NCBI GenBank assembly: GCA_024689985.1
Contig: JAILCZ010000075.1
Coordinates: 1 to 48,880 of the forward strand
DNA: 48,880 nt
From: Bacteroidales bacterium
GTDB taxonomy: Bacteria > Bacteroidota > Bacteroidia > Bacteroidales > UBA932
Reading direction: 5' to 3'
Positions 27,142 through 36,504 of the stretch are shown here, in pieces. The notes beneath the pieces were generated by a model. That model was not told where the DNA came from. It worked only from the letters and a program-made list of their open reading frames with translations, and did not search any database. Each line of letters starts with the position of its first letter. Position 1 is the first letter of the stretch. Position numbers and translations under genes: made by a program.

Positions 27142-28158
27142 CTACATCAGACGGTCCAGCCAATGGTAGATGAGCCAGACTCTTTTTTTGAGGACGGAGT
27201 AGTCCAGGGAAGACGGAATGTCGTCTTCCTTGTTGGTTTTCATCGTGATGCCCGAGGTGAAGAGCACCGCAGGAATGCCGGCGTCGAGAAAGACCTTCTG
27301 GTCGCCGATTCTGTTGTAGAAAATCCTCGTGAACCCGGCTGATCCGTAGTAGTCGAAGCAGAGGTCCATCTTGAGGCGCGGGTTGGTGTTGTTGCAGGAG
27401 TTGAGCTGGGCTACGAACCGGCCTCCGCTGAGCATAAGCATATAGTCCGGTCTGCCGGATTTGAGAGGGGCGAGGGTGGAACCGAGAATATCCAGGTTCA
27501 CCATCGCGACTATTCTTTCCTTGGTAATTGCAAGACCAGTTTCGGGGTCGGTCAGCAATCCTTTTTCTATGGTGCTCATAAGGGCTCGGCTTCCTGCCAT
27601 ACTGAGGTCCTTGGCGTCGAAGGCCACGAAAAGGACTGACGTCTTGTATGTCTTGCCGAGAGTCTTCATCGACTTCAGCATATGGGCCAGGTTCAGCAAA
27701 GCCGCCACTCCGCTGGCGTTGCTGTCTGCTCCCGGGTGAGTCTTGCCGTTGATTGTCGGAATGTTGTCGAAATGAGCTCCGACTATGATGTATCTTCGCT
27801 CAGGTCCTTTCTGCCATCCTGAAGACAGACCTATGACATTGTGTCCGATGACGCTGCTGTCCGGTTTTGCGGGGAAGGAAAGGGAGAATGTCTCCATTCC
27901 TTCTTCCCTCATCTGGCGCTGAATCCACATCGCAGCTTCCACGGCTCCCGGCGTTCCGGTTGCACGGCTGTCGCAGAGACTGTCGCACAGAAAATCCACA
28001 CAGCGGCTGAGTGTTTTTTCGGTCACCACGGCCTCGGCGTTCCTTGTGCTGGGAATGAATCTTCTCGTTTTGGCGGCATTCTGACCATAGGATTGGCCGG
28101 TGCCGATCAGACAAATGCCTGACAGTAGAAAGATTATGAATTTTTTTTGGTGCGTCAC
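27142..28158 (-). CDS. M28-family zinc aminopeptidase-like protein
   Basis: 338 aa with signal peptide; NVIGLSSGWQ...RYIIVGAHFDNIPTINGKTHPGADSNASGVAALL. Confidence 0.9.
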   Translation of the reverse strand: MTHQKKFIIFLLSGICLIGTGQSYGQNAAKTRRFIPSTRNAEAVVTEKTLSRCVDFLCDSLCDSRATGTPGAVEAAMWIQRQMREEGMETFSLSFPAKPDSSVIGHNVIGLSSGWQKGPERRYIIVGAHFDNIPTINGKTHPGADSNASGVAALLNLAHMLKSMKTLGKTYKTSVLFVAFDAKDLSMAGSRALMSTIEKGLLTDPETGLAITKERIVAMVNLDILGSTLAPLKSGRPDYMLMLSGGRFVAQLNSCNNTNPRLKMDLCFDYYGSAGFTRIFYNRIGDQKVFLDAGIPAVLFTSGITMKTNKEDDIPSSLDYSVLKKRVWLIYHWLDRLM

Positions 28159-28179
28159 TGCTTAAGGCACAATTAATGT

Positions 28180-28212
28180 TATCTTTGTGAGATTTGACGA
28201 GCCACAAAGATA
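28180..28212. promoter_or_regulatory. Perfect 10-bp inverted repeat carrying two facing -7 boxes (TPR gene + / M28 gene -)
   Basis: TATCTTTGTG (28180-28189) ... CACAAAGATA (28203-28212); TATCTTTG on each strand matches TAnnTTTG. Confidence 0.6.
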
Positions 28213-28228
28213 GTCAAAAACTCCATTT

Positions 28229-30238
28229 ATGAAGAGGATAATCTCGTTTCTTGTTTCGATGTTCTGCCTGCTTGGCACCGCCGGTGCCCAGTATGACCAG
28301 GATGTGTTCTCCTGGAGGGGCCGCAACGCCCTTTCCGAGGGCAAATATGCCGAGGCCATACAGAACTTCAATGTCATCGCGAGGCTGGATACCGCCGATT
28401 ACTGGAATTTCTTCTACCGTGGTATTGCCAAATACAACCTTGGTGATATCCGCGGAGCCCAGCAGGACTTCAACAGAAGCATTCGCCTGAATCCGGTCTT
28501 TACTAACGGATATCATTACAGGGCAATTACATATAGCCGTTTCGGTGACTTTGACGCGGCTTTCTCCGACCTCGCTGAGGCCATCCGTCTCCGTCCTGGT
28601 TTTCTGGGACTGTACTACACCAGGGGAGTGACTTCCTTCCTCGCCCAGAAATTCGACCTTGCGGTGGAAGATTTCAACAAGTACATCAAGAAGGAACCGA
28701 AGGATCCGGGAGCATATCTGAACAGGGGAGCCAGCTATCTCTTCCTCGGGGATACCCTCAAGGCACTTGCAGACTACAACAAGGCAATCAAGCTCGACAG
28801 GTTCGAACCTGAAGGCTACATCAGAAGGGGACGCCTCAATGCGATGAGGAAGAATTACGGCGAGGCCATAGCCGATATGAACAAGGCCATCCAGCTGGAC
28901 AGCACGAATACGTTCGCATATTTCAACAGGGCTATAATGCATTATGACAGAAATGATTATAATTCTGCGATGTCGGACCTGAACCGCGTGCTCAAGGATG
29001 AACCGGGCAATGCCCTCACACTCTACAACCGAAGTCTCATCAATGCCCAGGTCGGCAATTTCGACGAAGCCCTCGCCGATATGGACAGGGTGATCAACAT
29101 AAACCCGAAGAATGTCCTGGCCTACTACAACAGGGCCGCCTTCTTCGTGGAAATGCAGAGGTGGAGAGATGCCCTGGATGACTACGACAAGGCAATAGAC
29201 CTCTATCCTGACTTTGCGAAGGCCTATATGAACAGGTCTTTCGTGAAGAACCGTCTGGGAATGAAGAAGGAGTCGAAGAAGGACTACGACGTGGCTCAGA
29301 AGAAGGTTGCGGAATACAGGGAAAAGAATGCCGCCAATGAGGGCTCCTTTGCTGACACGACCAAGAAATACAGCGCCCTGCTGAGCTTCGATGCGGATTT
29401 CGCGAAGAAGGATTTCGACAATGAACTGCTCCAGCACAGGGATGTGGACATAAAGCTCAGGCCTCTCTACAAATTCGTCCTGTCTCCGGAAAGGGCGACG
29501 ACGAGGTATGCCCTGAGCAGAAGGTTCGAAAATCCGATCCTGGACAAGTTCCTCGACGAGGCGAGGGTGCCTGTGGCAATCACGAATCAGGATTCGCTCG
29601 CAGGTGTGCCGCGCGGCATCGGACTTGACGCCCAGCTCTATAGCGATATGGCTGAAAGGAGGGCGGACACCTATTTCTACCGCGGACTCCTCGACCTGCA
29701 GCACAAGATGTACAACTCGGCCCTCTCGAATTTCGAGAAATCGGTGGAGAAGGAGGAAGGCGGCAGATACAGCGATGCCTACGGAGCTTTCTACAAGGTC
29801 AATCTCGGAGTGCTCCGCGCTGAGATGATCGACTTCATCGCATCTATGCAGAGCAATGTCCAGACCCTCACTATGGATGACAGCGGAGCCACCCGCGCCC
29901 GCATCAGCGACAGGGTCGAACGTACTTATGACTATACTGAAGCAATTGAGGCGATGGAAGAAGCGGCCAAGGCCCTGCCTGACATCCCTTATGTCCACTA
30001 TAATCTCGGCAATCTCTATTGCCTCTCTTCCCAGTTCGTGAATTCAATAAGCAGCTACTCCAGGGCCATCGAACTCTACCCGTATATGGGTGACGCCTAT
30101 TTCAACAGGGGACTCGTGCTCATCTATCTGAAAGACAAGGAGAAAGGTTGCATCGACCTTTCCCGCGCAGGCGAGCTCGGAGTGGACAGCTCCTATAGCG
30201 TAATCTCAAAATATTGTGAGGAGGACAAGAATCTTTGA
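28229..30238 (+). CDS. Secreted TPR-repeat protein
   Basis: 669 aa, signal peptide MKRIISFLVSMFCLLGTAGAQ; many TPR units (e.g. AEAIQNFNVIARLDTADYWNFFYRGIAKYNLGD, ALADYNKAIKLDRFEPEGYIRRGRLN). Confidence 0.93.
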   Translation: MKRIISFLVSMFCLLGTAGAQYDQDVFSWRGRNALSEGKYAEAIQNFNVIARLDTADYWNFFYRGIAKYNLGDIRGAQQDFNRSIRLNPVFTNGYHYRAITYSRFGDFDAAFSDLAEAIRLRPGFLGLYYTRGVTSFLAQKFDLAVEDFNKYIKKEPKDPGAYLNRGASYLFLGDTLKALADYNKAIKLDRFEPEGYIRRGRLNAMRKNYGEAIADMNKAIQLDSTNTFAYFNRAIMHYDRNDYNSAMSDLNRVLKDEPGNALTLYNRSLINAQVGNFDEALADMDRVININPKNVLAYYNRAAFFVEMQRWRDALDDYDKAIDLYPDFAKAYMNRSFVKNRLGMKKESKKDYDVAQKKVAEYREKNAANEGSFADTTKKYSALLSFDADFAKKDFDNELLQHRDVDIKLRPLYKFVLSPERATTRYALSRRFENPILDKFLDEARVPVAITNQDSLAGVPRGIGLDAQLYSDMAERRADTYFYRGLLDLQHKMYNSALSNFEKSVEKEEGGRYSDAYGAFYKVNLGVLRAEMIDFIASMQSNVQTLTMDDSGATRARISDRVERTYDYTEAIEAMEEAAKALPDIPYVHYNLGNLYCLSSQFVNSISSYSRAIELYPYMGDAYFNRGLVLIYLKDKEKGCIDLSRAGELGVDSSYSVISKYCEEDKNL

Positions 30239-30240
30239 TT

Positions 30241-31041
30241 ATGCTGCAATTTATGAGCATTTCCAGCGGAAGCTGCGGTAACTGTTACATACTCAAGGGA
30301 GACCAGGGAAGGGGAATCATCATCGACGCCGGCGTAAGCCTCCGCCGTCTCAAGAGGGCCCTGCTTTCCGTGGGTTTCAGTTTCGATGATTTCGCCGCCG
30401 TCCTCGTCACCCACGACCATCTGGACCACATCCGTCATCTCGGCCCGTATTGCAAGACCCTGAAGCTGCCGGTCTATGCTACCGATGTACTTCACAGGGC
30501 TCTCGCGGTCCATACTTTCACCCGCGATTACATCGCCGGATGCAGGCGCATCCTGCCGGCAGGGGAGTGGACCGAAGTCGCTCCCGGTTTCGAAGCGCGC
30601 TGGTTCGAAGTCCCTCACGATGCCACCCAGACGGTCGGCTTCGTGATCCGTGCCTTCGGGCACCAGATCGTCCACATCACCGACTGCGGAAAGATGACGG
30701 CCGAAGCCCTTGACTGGGCCAGGCAGGCCGACACCGTGACGGTGGAATCCAATTTCGACATCGGAATGCTTATGGCCGGCCCATATACCGAGGCTCTCAA
30801 GATGAGGATATGTCAGGGTCACGGACATCTTAGCAATGACGGCTGTGCCGATGCCGTCAAGACCTTCGTGCACGACGGGCTGAACAATATTTTCCTCTGC
30901 CATCTGAGCGAGAACAACAATACCCCTGACCTTGCCTTTGAATCTGCGAAGGAGGCCCTTGCCGAGGCCGGAGTCATGGATGGCGAGATAAATCTCCGGA
31001 CTCTTCCAAGACAATATCCTTCACCTCTTTTCACTTTGTGA
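30241..31041 (+). CDS. MBL-fold metallohydrolase (YycJ/WalJ-like)
   Basis: MLQFMSISSGSCGNCYILKGDQGRGIIIDAG, THDHLDHI; ORF-track start at 30235 is TTG, ATG at 30241 preferred. Confidence 0.9.
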   Translation: MLQFMSISSGSCGNCYILKGDQGRGIIIDAGVSLRRLKRALLSVGFSFDDFAAVLVTHDHLDHIRHLGPYCKTLKLPVYATDVLHRALAVHTFTRDYIAGCRRILPAGEWTEVAPGFEARWFEVPHDATQTVGFVIRAFGHQIVHITDCGKMTAEALDWARQADTVTVESNFDIGMLMAGPYTEALKMRICQGHGHLSNDGCADAVKTFVHDGLNNIFLCHLSENNNTPDLAFESAKEALAEAGVMDGEINLRTLPRQYPSPLFTL

Positions 31042-31066
31042 AAATGGTTTTTTGTATAATCTTTCT

Positions 31067-31074
31067 TACATTTG
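31067..31074 (+). promoter_or_regulatory. -7 element upstream of BadF-type kinase/murQ/recR
   Basis: TACATTTG (TAnnTTTG) 41 nt upstream of ATG 31116. Confidence 0.5.
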
Positions 31075-31115
31075 CACCCGCGGCAGGACAATCTTGCCGT
31101 TTATAAACCCCTATT

Positions 31116-31982
31116 ATGATAATTATCGTAGAAAGCGGCGCTACAAAGACAGATTGGTGCGCCATCCAGGCTGACGGAAAAGAAATCAGCGTCAAGACAG
31201 CTGGCATGAACATCTCTACTATGCCTGCTGAAGCAATCAGTGCAATCATCAATGAGGCTGCCCCAGTGCTCAACCCTGCTGGAGAAAAGGTAACGGAAGT
31301 ACATTTCTATGCAGCTGGACTCATCGTTCCGGAAGGAGAGAAAGTCCCTGAGTCTGCAAAGGTCCTCGATGCCCAGCTCAAGGCTATCTGGCCTGACGCT
31401 GAGATGGAGTACGCATCCGACCTTCTCGATGCGGCCCGTGCGGTATGCGGTCACAAGCCAGGTATCGCAGTCATTATGGGAACTGGCTCCAACAGCTGTT
31501 TCTTCGATGGCGAAAAGGTGGTCAAGAATGTCCGTTCAGCCGGATTCATCCTCGGAGACGAGGGCGGCGGAGCCTGCCTCGGCAAAATGTTCATGGCAGA
31601 TTTCCTCAAGGGCCTCGTACCTGAGCCTGTGGCATCAGAGTTCGCTTCTACATACCAGGTTGATTATATGACTGTCGTAAAGAATGTCTACAAGAGTGAC
31701 GCTCCTTCGAAGTATCTCGGATCGTTCGCTCCTTGGATTATGGAAAGATATTCTACTTGCGACTATATGAAGAACCTCATCGAGCAGAATTTCAGGAACT
31801 TCATCGAGAGAGCCTTGAAGCAGTATCCTATCGACAAATACCCTGTAGGCGTCGTAGGTGGCTTCGGAAACGCTCACCAGGTCGTAATGAAGAAGGTTGC
31901 CGCTGAGTACGGAATCAAGTTCTCCGACATTATGGCAACACCTATCGAAGGTCTCGTCAAGTATCACACCGGAAAAAATTAA
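31116..31982 (+). CDS. BadF/BadG/BcrA/BcrD-family sugar kinase (N-acetylglucosamine/N-acetylmuramic acid kinase-like)
   Basis: 288 aa; MIIIVESGATKTDWCAI, GTGSNSCFFDGEKV, GFILGDEGGGACLGK; adjacent to murQ. Confidence 0.85.
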   Translation: MIIIVESGATKTDWCAIQADGKEISVKTAGMNISTMPAEAISAIINEAAPVLNPAGEKVTEVHFYAAGLIVPEGEKVPESAKVLDAQLKAIWPDAEMEYASDLLDAARAVCGHKPGIAVIMGTGSNSCFFDGEKVVKNVRSAGFILGDEGGGACLGKMFMADFLKGLVPEPVASEFASTYQVDYMTVVKNVYKSDAPSKYLGSFAPWIMERYSTCDYMKNLIEQNFRNFIERALKQYPIDKYPVGVVGGFGNAHQVVMKKVAAEYGIKFSDIMATPIEGLVKYHTGKN

Positions 31983-31991
31983 TGTCATAAT

Positions 31992-32807
31992 ATGAGAACA
32001 ACAGAACAGTCTTCAAACTACGCTCATCTCGACCAGATGTCAACCGAGGAACTCCTCCGTGGCATCAACAACGAGGACAAGAACGTCCCAGTCGCAATTG
32101 AGAAAGTAATCCCTAATATCCAGGCCCTCATCGACCAGATCGTCCCAAGAATGGAAAAGGGCGGCCGTGTATTCTACATCGGTGCCGGTACCAGCGGACG
32201 TCTCGGAGTCGTTGACGCATCTGAGATCCCTCCTACATACGGTGTCGCTGACGCATTCATCGGAATTATGTGCGGTGGCGACGGTGCCATCAGGAACGCT
32301 GTCGAAGGAGCCGAGGATGATGAGAACGGAGCTTGGGCTGACCTTGCTCCATACAAGCCGAACGAGAACGATACCCTCATCGGTATCGCCGCATCAGGAA
32401 CCACTCCTTATGTGATCGGAGGCATCAAGGCTGCACGCGAGGCCGGTATGCTTACCGGATGTATTACCTGCAACGAGGGTTCTCCTGTCGCTCAGGTTAC
32501 CGAATATCCTATCGCAGTAGTGGTAGGCCCGGAATTCGTGACCGGTAGTACCCGTATGAAGGCGGGTACCGCGCAGAAGCTCGTGCTCAATATGATTTCA
32601 ACATCCTGCATGGTCCTTCTGGGACACGTCAAAGGCAACAAGATGGTCGATATGCAGCTTACCAACAAGAAGCTCGTCGACCGCGGAACCCGTATGATTA
32701 TGGCGGATACGGACATCACAGACTATGAGTATGCGAAGTCCCTCCTGCTCAAGTATGGTCAGGTCCGCGCTGCCGTTGACGCCTACAAGGCCGGCAAAGA
32801 AAACTAG
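31992..32807 (+). CDS. murQ: N-acetylmuramic acid 6-phosphate etherase
   Basis: 271 aa; GRVFYIGAGTSGRLGVVDASEIPPTYG, GPEFVTGSTRMKAGTAQKLVLNMIST. Confidence 0.97.
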   Translation: MRTTEQSSNYAHLDQMSTEELLRGINNEDKNVPVAIEKVIPNIQALIDQIVPRMEKGGRVFYIGAGTSGRLGVVDASEIPPTYGVADAFIGIMCGGDGAIRNAVEGAEDDENGAWADLAPYKPNENDTLIGIAASGTTPYVIGGIKAAREAGMLTGCITCNEGSPVAQVTEYPIAVVVGPEFVTGSTRMKAGTAQKLVLNMISTSCMVLLGHVKGNKMVDMQLTNKKLVDRGTRMIMADTDITDYEYAKSLLLKYGQVRAAVDAYKAGKEN

Positions 32808-33437
32808 ATGATATCGGAGAAATATCCATCAAAGCTGCTTGAAGAAGCAGTTGACGCAATAAGCTCCCTTCCCGGTGTCGGGAAGAGGAGCGCTTTGCGT
32901 TTGGCCCTCCACCTTCTGAAACAGCCTCAGGAGAACGTGCACCATTTCACGGGAGCCATCAACCGGCTCCGTGACGATGTCATCTACTGCAGCGACTGTA
33001 TGATGATTTCGGATACGCCGAAATGCTCGATCTGCTCCGACAGGACCAGGGACAGGCGCACGATCTGCGTCGTCGCCACCGTCCGCGACGTTATGAGCAT
33101 TGAGAATACCGGCCAGTATCACGGTCTCTATCACGTTTTGGGCGGTATCATTTCTCCAATTGCGGGAGTCGGCCCTTCAGACCTTACGATCGGCAGGCTC
33201 GTGGAAAGGGTGAAGACCCTTTCTGAAGACGGCGGAGGCCCCGTCGAGGTCATAATGGCCCTCAGCGGTGACGTCGAGGGTGAGACCACGGCCTTCTATA
33301 TCTACAGGCAGATTTCCGGTTACGGAGTGACGGTTTCGTCTCTTGCAAGGGGACTGGGATTCGGCGACGACCTGGAATATGCCGACGAACTTACATTGGG
33401 CAGGTCTATTGCGAACCGCCAGATTTTCAAACCTTGA
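32808..33437 (+). CDS. recR: Recombination mediator RecR
   Basis: 209 aa; LEEAVDAISSLPGVGKRSALRLALHLL, zinc finger CSDCMMISDTPKCSIC; starts directly after the murQ stop. Confidence 0.98.
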   Translation: MISEKYPSKLLEEAVDAISSLPGVGKRSALRLALHLLKQPQENVHHFTGAINRLRDDVIYCSDCMMISDTPKCSICSDRTRDRRTICVVATVRDVMSIENTGQYHGLYHVLGGIISPIAGVGPSDLTIGRLVERVKTLSEDGGGPVEVIMALSGDVEGETTAFYIYRQISGYGVTVSSLARGLGFGDDLEYADELTLGRSIANRQIFKP

Positions 33438-33441
33438 TGGT

Positions 33442-34389
33442 CTAGAGGAATTTCTTGTGCTTGAACAGGAAGAAGATCGCACCGATCGTAAGAACCATCA
33501 TTCCTATGATTAGCAGCCAGGCCAGGTCAAGGCCTTCAAGCGGCAGCTTCACATTCATTCCATAGAAACTTGCGACGAGTGTCGCAGGCATCAGCAGAAC
33601 TGATACGAGGGTGAATACCTTCATTATCTCGTTCTGGTCGAGGTTGATCAGGCCGAGCACGGTGTTCTGAAGATACTCCAGCCTTTCGAAGCTGAAATTC
33701 GCGTGGTTGATGAGGGACACGACGTCCTGCAGCGTCACGTTGAATTTCGGAAGAAGGCTGTCCGGCATCTTGTCGCTCTTCATAAGGCTCGTGATGAGTC
33801 TCTGCTTGTCGACGATGTTCTCGCGGACGATCATCGCATTCTCCTGCTGCTGGTTGATGTCGAGGAGGAAGTCTTCGTTGATGTCTTCCTTCTGGTTGAT
33901 CCTCTTGCTGTACTGGGTGATCTCCTTTGACATCAGCTCGATGATGTCGGCATCGAGGTCGACACGCTGGTCCAGAATGGCTGCCATCACGTCGAATCCG
34001 GTAGGGTAGGCCTTCGGTCTGGCCACCATCTTTCTCTGAAGTTCGGTGATGCTTCGAAGAGGAACGCTTCTCATCGTGGTAAGGGTATCCCCTACGATGG
34101 TGAAGGACACGGCCTCCATCTCGTATTCGTCGCTGCCAGGGAGCAGGAAGTTGGTGTTCGCGAAAATTGCTGTTTCGTTCTCTGAGTATCGAGAAGAACT
34201 CTCGATCTCTTCTGCCTGCGCGCGGCTCTGTATTTCGGTCCCGAGGAATTCTTCTGTGGAATGTTTCTCTTCGCCGTCAGGGGCAAGGAGGTCAATCCAG
34301 ATTACATCCTCGATTGCAAGATTTGCGTAAACCTCAATGGTCTGCTCATACTCTATTTGACCGTTTTTTCTGTAGAAAATATTTATCAT
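33442..34389 (-). CDS. corA: CorA-family Mg2+/Co2+ transporter
   Basis: 315 aa; YGMN motif in LVASFYGMNVKLPLEG with two C-terminal TM helices. Confidence 0.93.
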   Translation of the reverse strand: MINIFYRKNGQIEYEQTIEVYANLAIEDVIWIDLLAPDGEEKHSTEEFLGTEIQSRAQAEEIESSSRYSENETAIFANTNFLLPGSDEYEMEAVSFTIVGDTLTTMRSVPLRSITELQRKMVARPKAYPTGFDVMAAILDQRVDLDADIIELMSKEITQYSKRINQKEDINEDFLLDINQQQENAMIVRENIVDKQRLITSLMKSDKMPDSLLPKFNVTLQDVVSLINHANFSFERLEYLQNTVLGLINLDQNEIMKVFTLVSVLLMPATLVASFYGMNVKLPLEGLDLAWLLIIGMMVLTIGAIFFLFKHKKFL

Positions 34390-34451
34390 ATCTCTTCCAG
34401 TTTTAGGCCGGCACTTTGTCGACAGATTTTACATAAGTGTGTATAACTGGG

Positions 34452-34459
34452 CAAAGGTA
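34452..34459 (-). promoter_or_regulatory. -7 element upstream of corA
   Basis: TACCTTTG on the - strand, about 62 nt upstream of ATG 34389. Confidence 0.45.
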
Positions 34460-34556
34460 AATAAATTTTCTTTTTATCCTCGTTTCACGCAACTTTTTTG
34501 TTTCGTTTTCCGACGTGTTCCAATCCGCCTATCTTATTAAATAATAGGTGAAAAGG

Positions 34557-34587
34557 TTTGGGAAAATGAAAAATATTCGTATTTTTG
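34557..34587 (+). promoter_or_regulatory. rpsA promoter
   Basis: TTTG (34557-34560) N19 TATTTTTG (34580-34587). Confidence 0.75.
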
Positions 34588-34677
34588 CGCGCTCAAAGTT
34601 GGGAACCTTTTCCTAAAGGGGAACACGAGAGACAATACATAATGTTTAACTACTAGTTTTTTTCAACAATTAATTTT

Positions 34678-36495
34678 ATGTCAGAAGAAACAAAGAATGT
34701 TGCAGCTGAGGCTGCAGCAGAAGAAACCAAGAAGCCGCTCAACGCGTCTGTAGCTCCAGAAGCATTCGACTGGGATGCTTTCGAGAATGACCAGGTTTAC
34801 GGAAGCGATGACAAGGCTAAGATTGAGGCTGCTTACGACCAGACTCTTTCAAAGATCAACGAGAATGAAGTTGCAGAAGGTGTGGTAACCGCCATCTCAA
34901 AGAGAGAGGTTATCGTCAACATCGGCGCCAAGAGCGAAGGTGTCATCGCTGCTCCTGAGTTCCGTTACAATCCGGACCTCAAGGTTGGTGACAAGGTTGA
35001 GGTTTACGTAGAGTCAGCCGAGGACAAGAAGGGACAGCTCGTCCTTTCTCACAAGAAGGCACGTGCCCTCAAGTCTTGGGATAGAGTCAACGAGGCATAC
35101 AATAACGATGAGATCGTTAACGGCTTTGTCAAGACTCGCACTAAGGGTGGTATGATCGTTGACGTATTCGGCATCGAGGCATTCCTCCCAGGTTCACAGA
35201 TCGACATCAAGCCAATCCGTGACTACGATGTATATGTTAACCAGACAATGGAATTCAAGATCGTCAAGATCAACCAGGAGTTCCGCAACGTTGTCGTTTC
35301 TCACAAGGCTCTTCTCGAGGCAGAGCAGGAGCAGAAGAGAGCTGAACTCATCAGCAAGATTGAGAAGGGTCAGGTTCTCGAGGGAGTTGTCAAGAACATC
35401 ACTAACTACGGTGTATTCGTTGACCTCGGCGGCGTAGACGGTCTCATCCATATCACAGACCTTTCTTGGGGTCGTATCAACCACCCGGAGGAGGTTGTAG
35501 CACTCGACCAGAAGATCCAGGTCGTAGTTCTCGACTTCAACGAGCAGCAGAAGAGAATCGCTCTCGGTCTCAAGCAGCTTTCAGCTCATCCTTGGGACAG
35601 CCTCGACGCTAACCTCAAGGTTGGTGACAAGGTTAAGGGTAAGGTTGTCCTCATCGCTGACTACGGTGCATTCGTTGAGATTGAGCCAGGCGTAGAAGGT
35701 CTTATCCACGTATCAGAGATGTCTTGGTCTCCAAGACTCCACTCTGCACAGGAGTTCCTCAAGGTTGGTGACGAGGTTGAGGCACAGATCCTTACTCTCG
35801 ACCGTGAGAGCAGGAAGATGTCACTCGGTCTCAAGCAGCTCCAGGCTAACCCTTGGGAGAACATCCGCGAGAAGTATCCAGTAGGTTCAGCTCAGAAGGC
35901 TGTTGTCCGCAACATCACCAACTTCGGCGTATTCGCTGAGCTTGAGGATGGCGTTGAGGGACTCATCCACATCAGCGACCTTTCTTGGAACAAGATCAAG
36001 CATCCATCAGAGTTCGTAGCAGCAGGTGACACTATCGACGTCAAGATCCTTGACTTCGATGAGGCTAACCACAAGCTCAGCCTCGGTCACAAGCAGCTTC
36101 TCCCTAACCCTTGGGATGAGGTTGAGGCTAAGTATCCTGTAGGCGCAACCGTAGAGGGAACAATCGCAAGCGTTACTGACAAGGGCGCTACCATCACCCT
36201 CGAGGGCGACGCAGAAGGATTCGCATTCACCCGTGAGCTCGTCAAGGAAGACGGCAAGCAGGCTGCAGCCGGCGAGACTCTCTCATTCAAGGTTGTCGAG
36301 CTCCGTCGCAGCACACGCCGCATCCTTCTCTCACACGTAAGAACTTACGCTGAGGTCAAGGAAGCTAAGGCAGCTACTGAGGCAGACAACACCAAGAAGG
36401 CACTCAAGAAGGTCAACACTTCTATCGAGAAGATCACTCTCGGAGATATCGACGCTCTTGCTGCCCTCAAGGAGAAGATGGACAAAGGCGAATAA
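34678..36495 (+). CDS. rpsA: 30S ribosomal protein S1
   Basis: 605 aa; multiple S1 repeats such as GVVKNITNYGVFVDLGGVDGLIHITDLSWGRINHPEEVV. Confidence 0.97.
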   Translation: MSEETKNVAAEAAAEETKKPLNASVAPEAFDWDAFENDQVYGSDDKAKIEAAYDQTLSKINENEVAEGVVTAISKREVIVNIGAKSEGVIAAPEFRYNPDLKVGDKVEVYVESAEDKKGQLVLSHKKARALKSWDRVNEAYNNDEIVNGFVKTRTKGGMIVDVFGIEAFLPGSQIDIKPIRDYDVYVNQTMEFKIVKINQEFRNVVVSHKALLEAEQEQKRAELISKIEKGQVLEGVVKNITNYGVFVDLGGVDGLIHITDLSWGRINHPEEVVALDQKIQVVVLDFNEQQKRIALGLKQLSAHPWDSLDANLKVGDKVKGKVVLIADYGAFVEIEPGVEGLIHVSEMSWSPRLHSAQEFLKVGDEVEAQILTLDRESRKMSLGLKQLQANPWENIREKYPVGSAQKAVVRNITNFGVFAELEDGVEGLIHISDLSWNKIKHPSEFVAAGDTIDVKILDFDEANHKLSLGHKQLLPNPWDEVEAKYPVGATVEGTIASVTDKGATITLEGDAEGFAFTRELVKEDGKQAAAGETLSFKVVELRRSTRRILLSHVRTYAEVKEAKAATEADNTKKALKKVNTSIEKITLGDIDALAALKEKMDKGE

Positions 36496-36504
36496 TTTTC
36501 CATC

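Noticed and set aside
28214-29998. 594-aa antisense ORF opposite the TPR gene
   Set aside because: Fully antisense to a convincing TPR protein, no recognisable domain, composition typical of reverse-complement TPR codons; long only because of codon bias.
34531-34551. CCTATCTTATTAAATAATAGG imperfect palindrome upstream of the rpsA promoter
   Set aside because: AT-rich, imperfect and short; not distinguishable from chance by eye.
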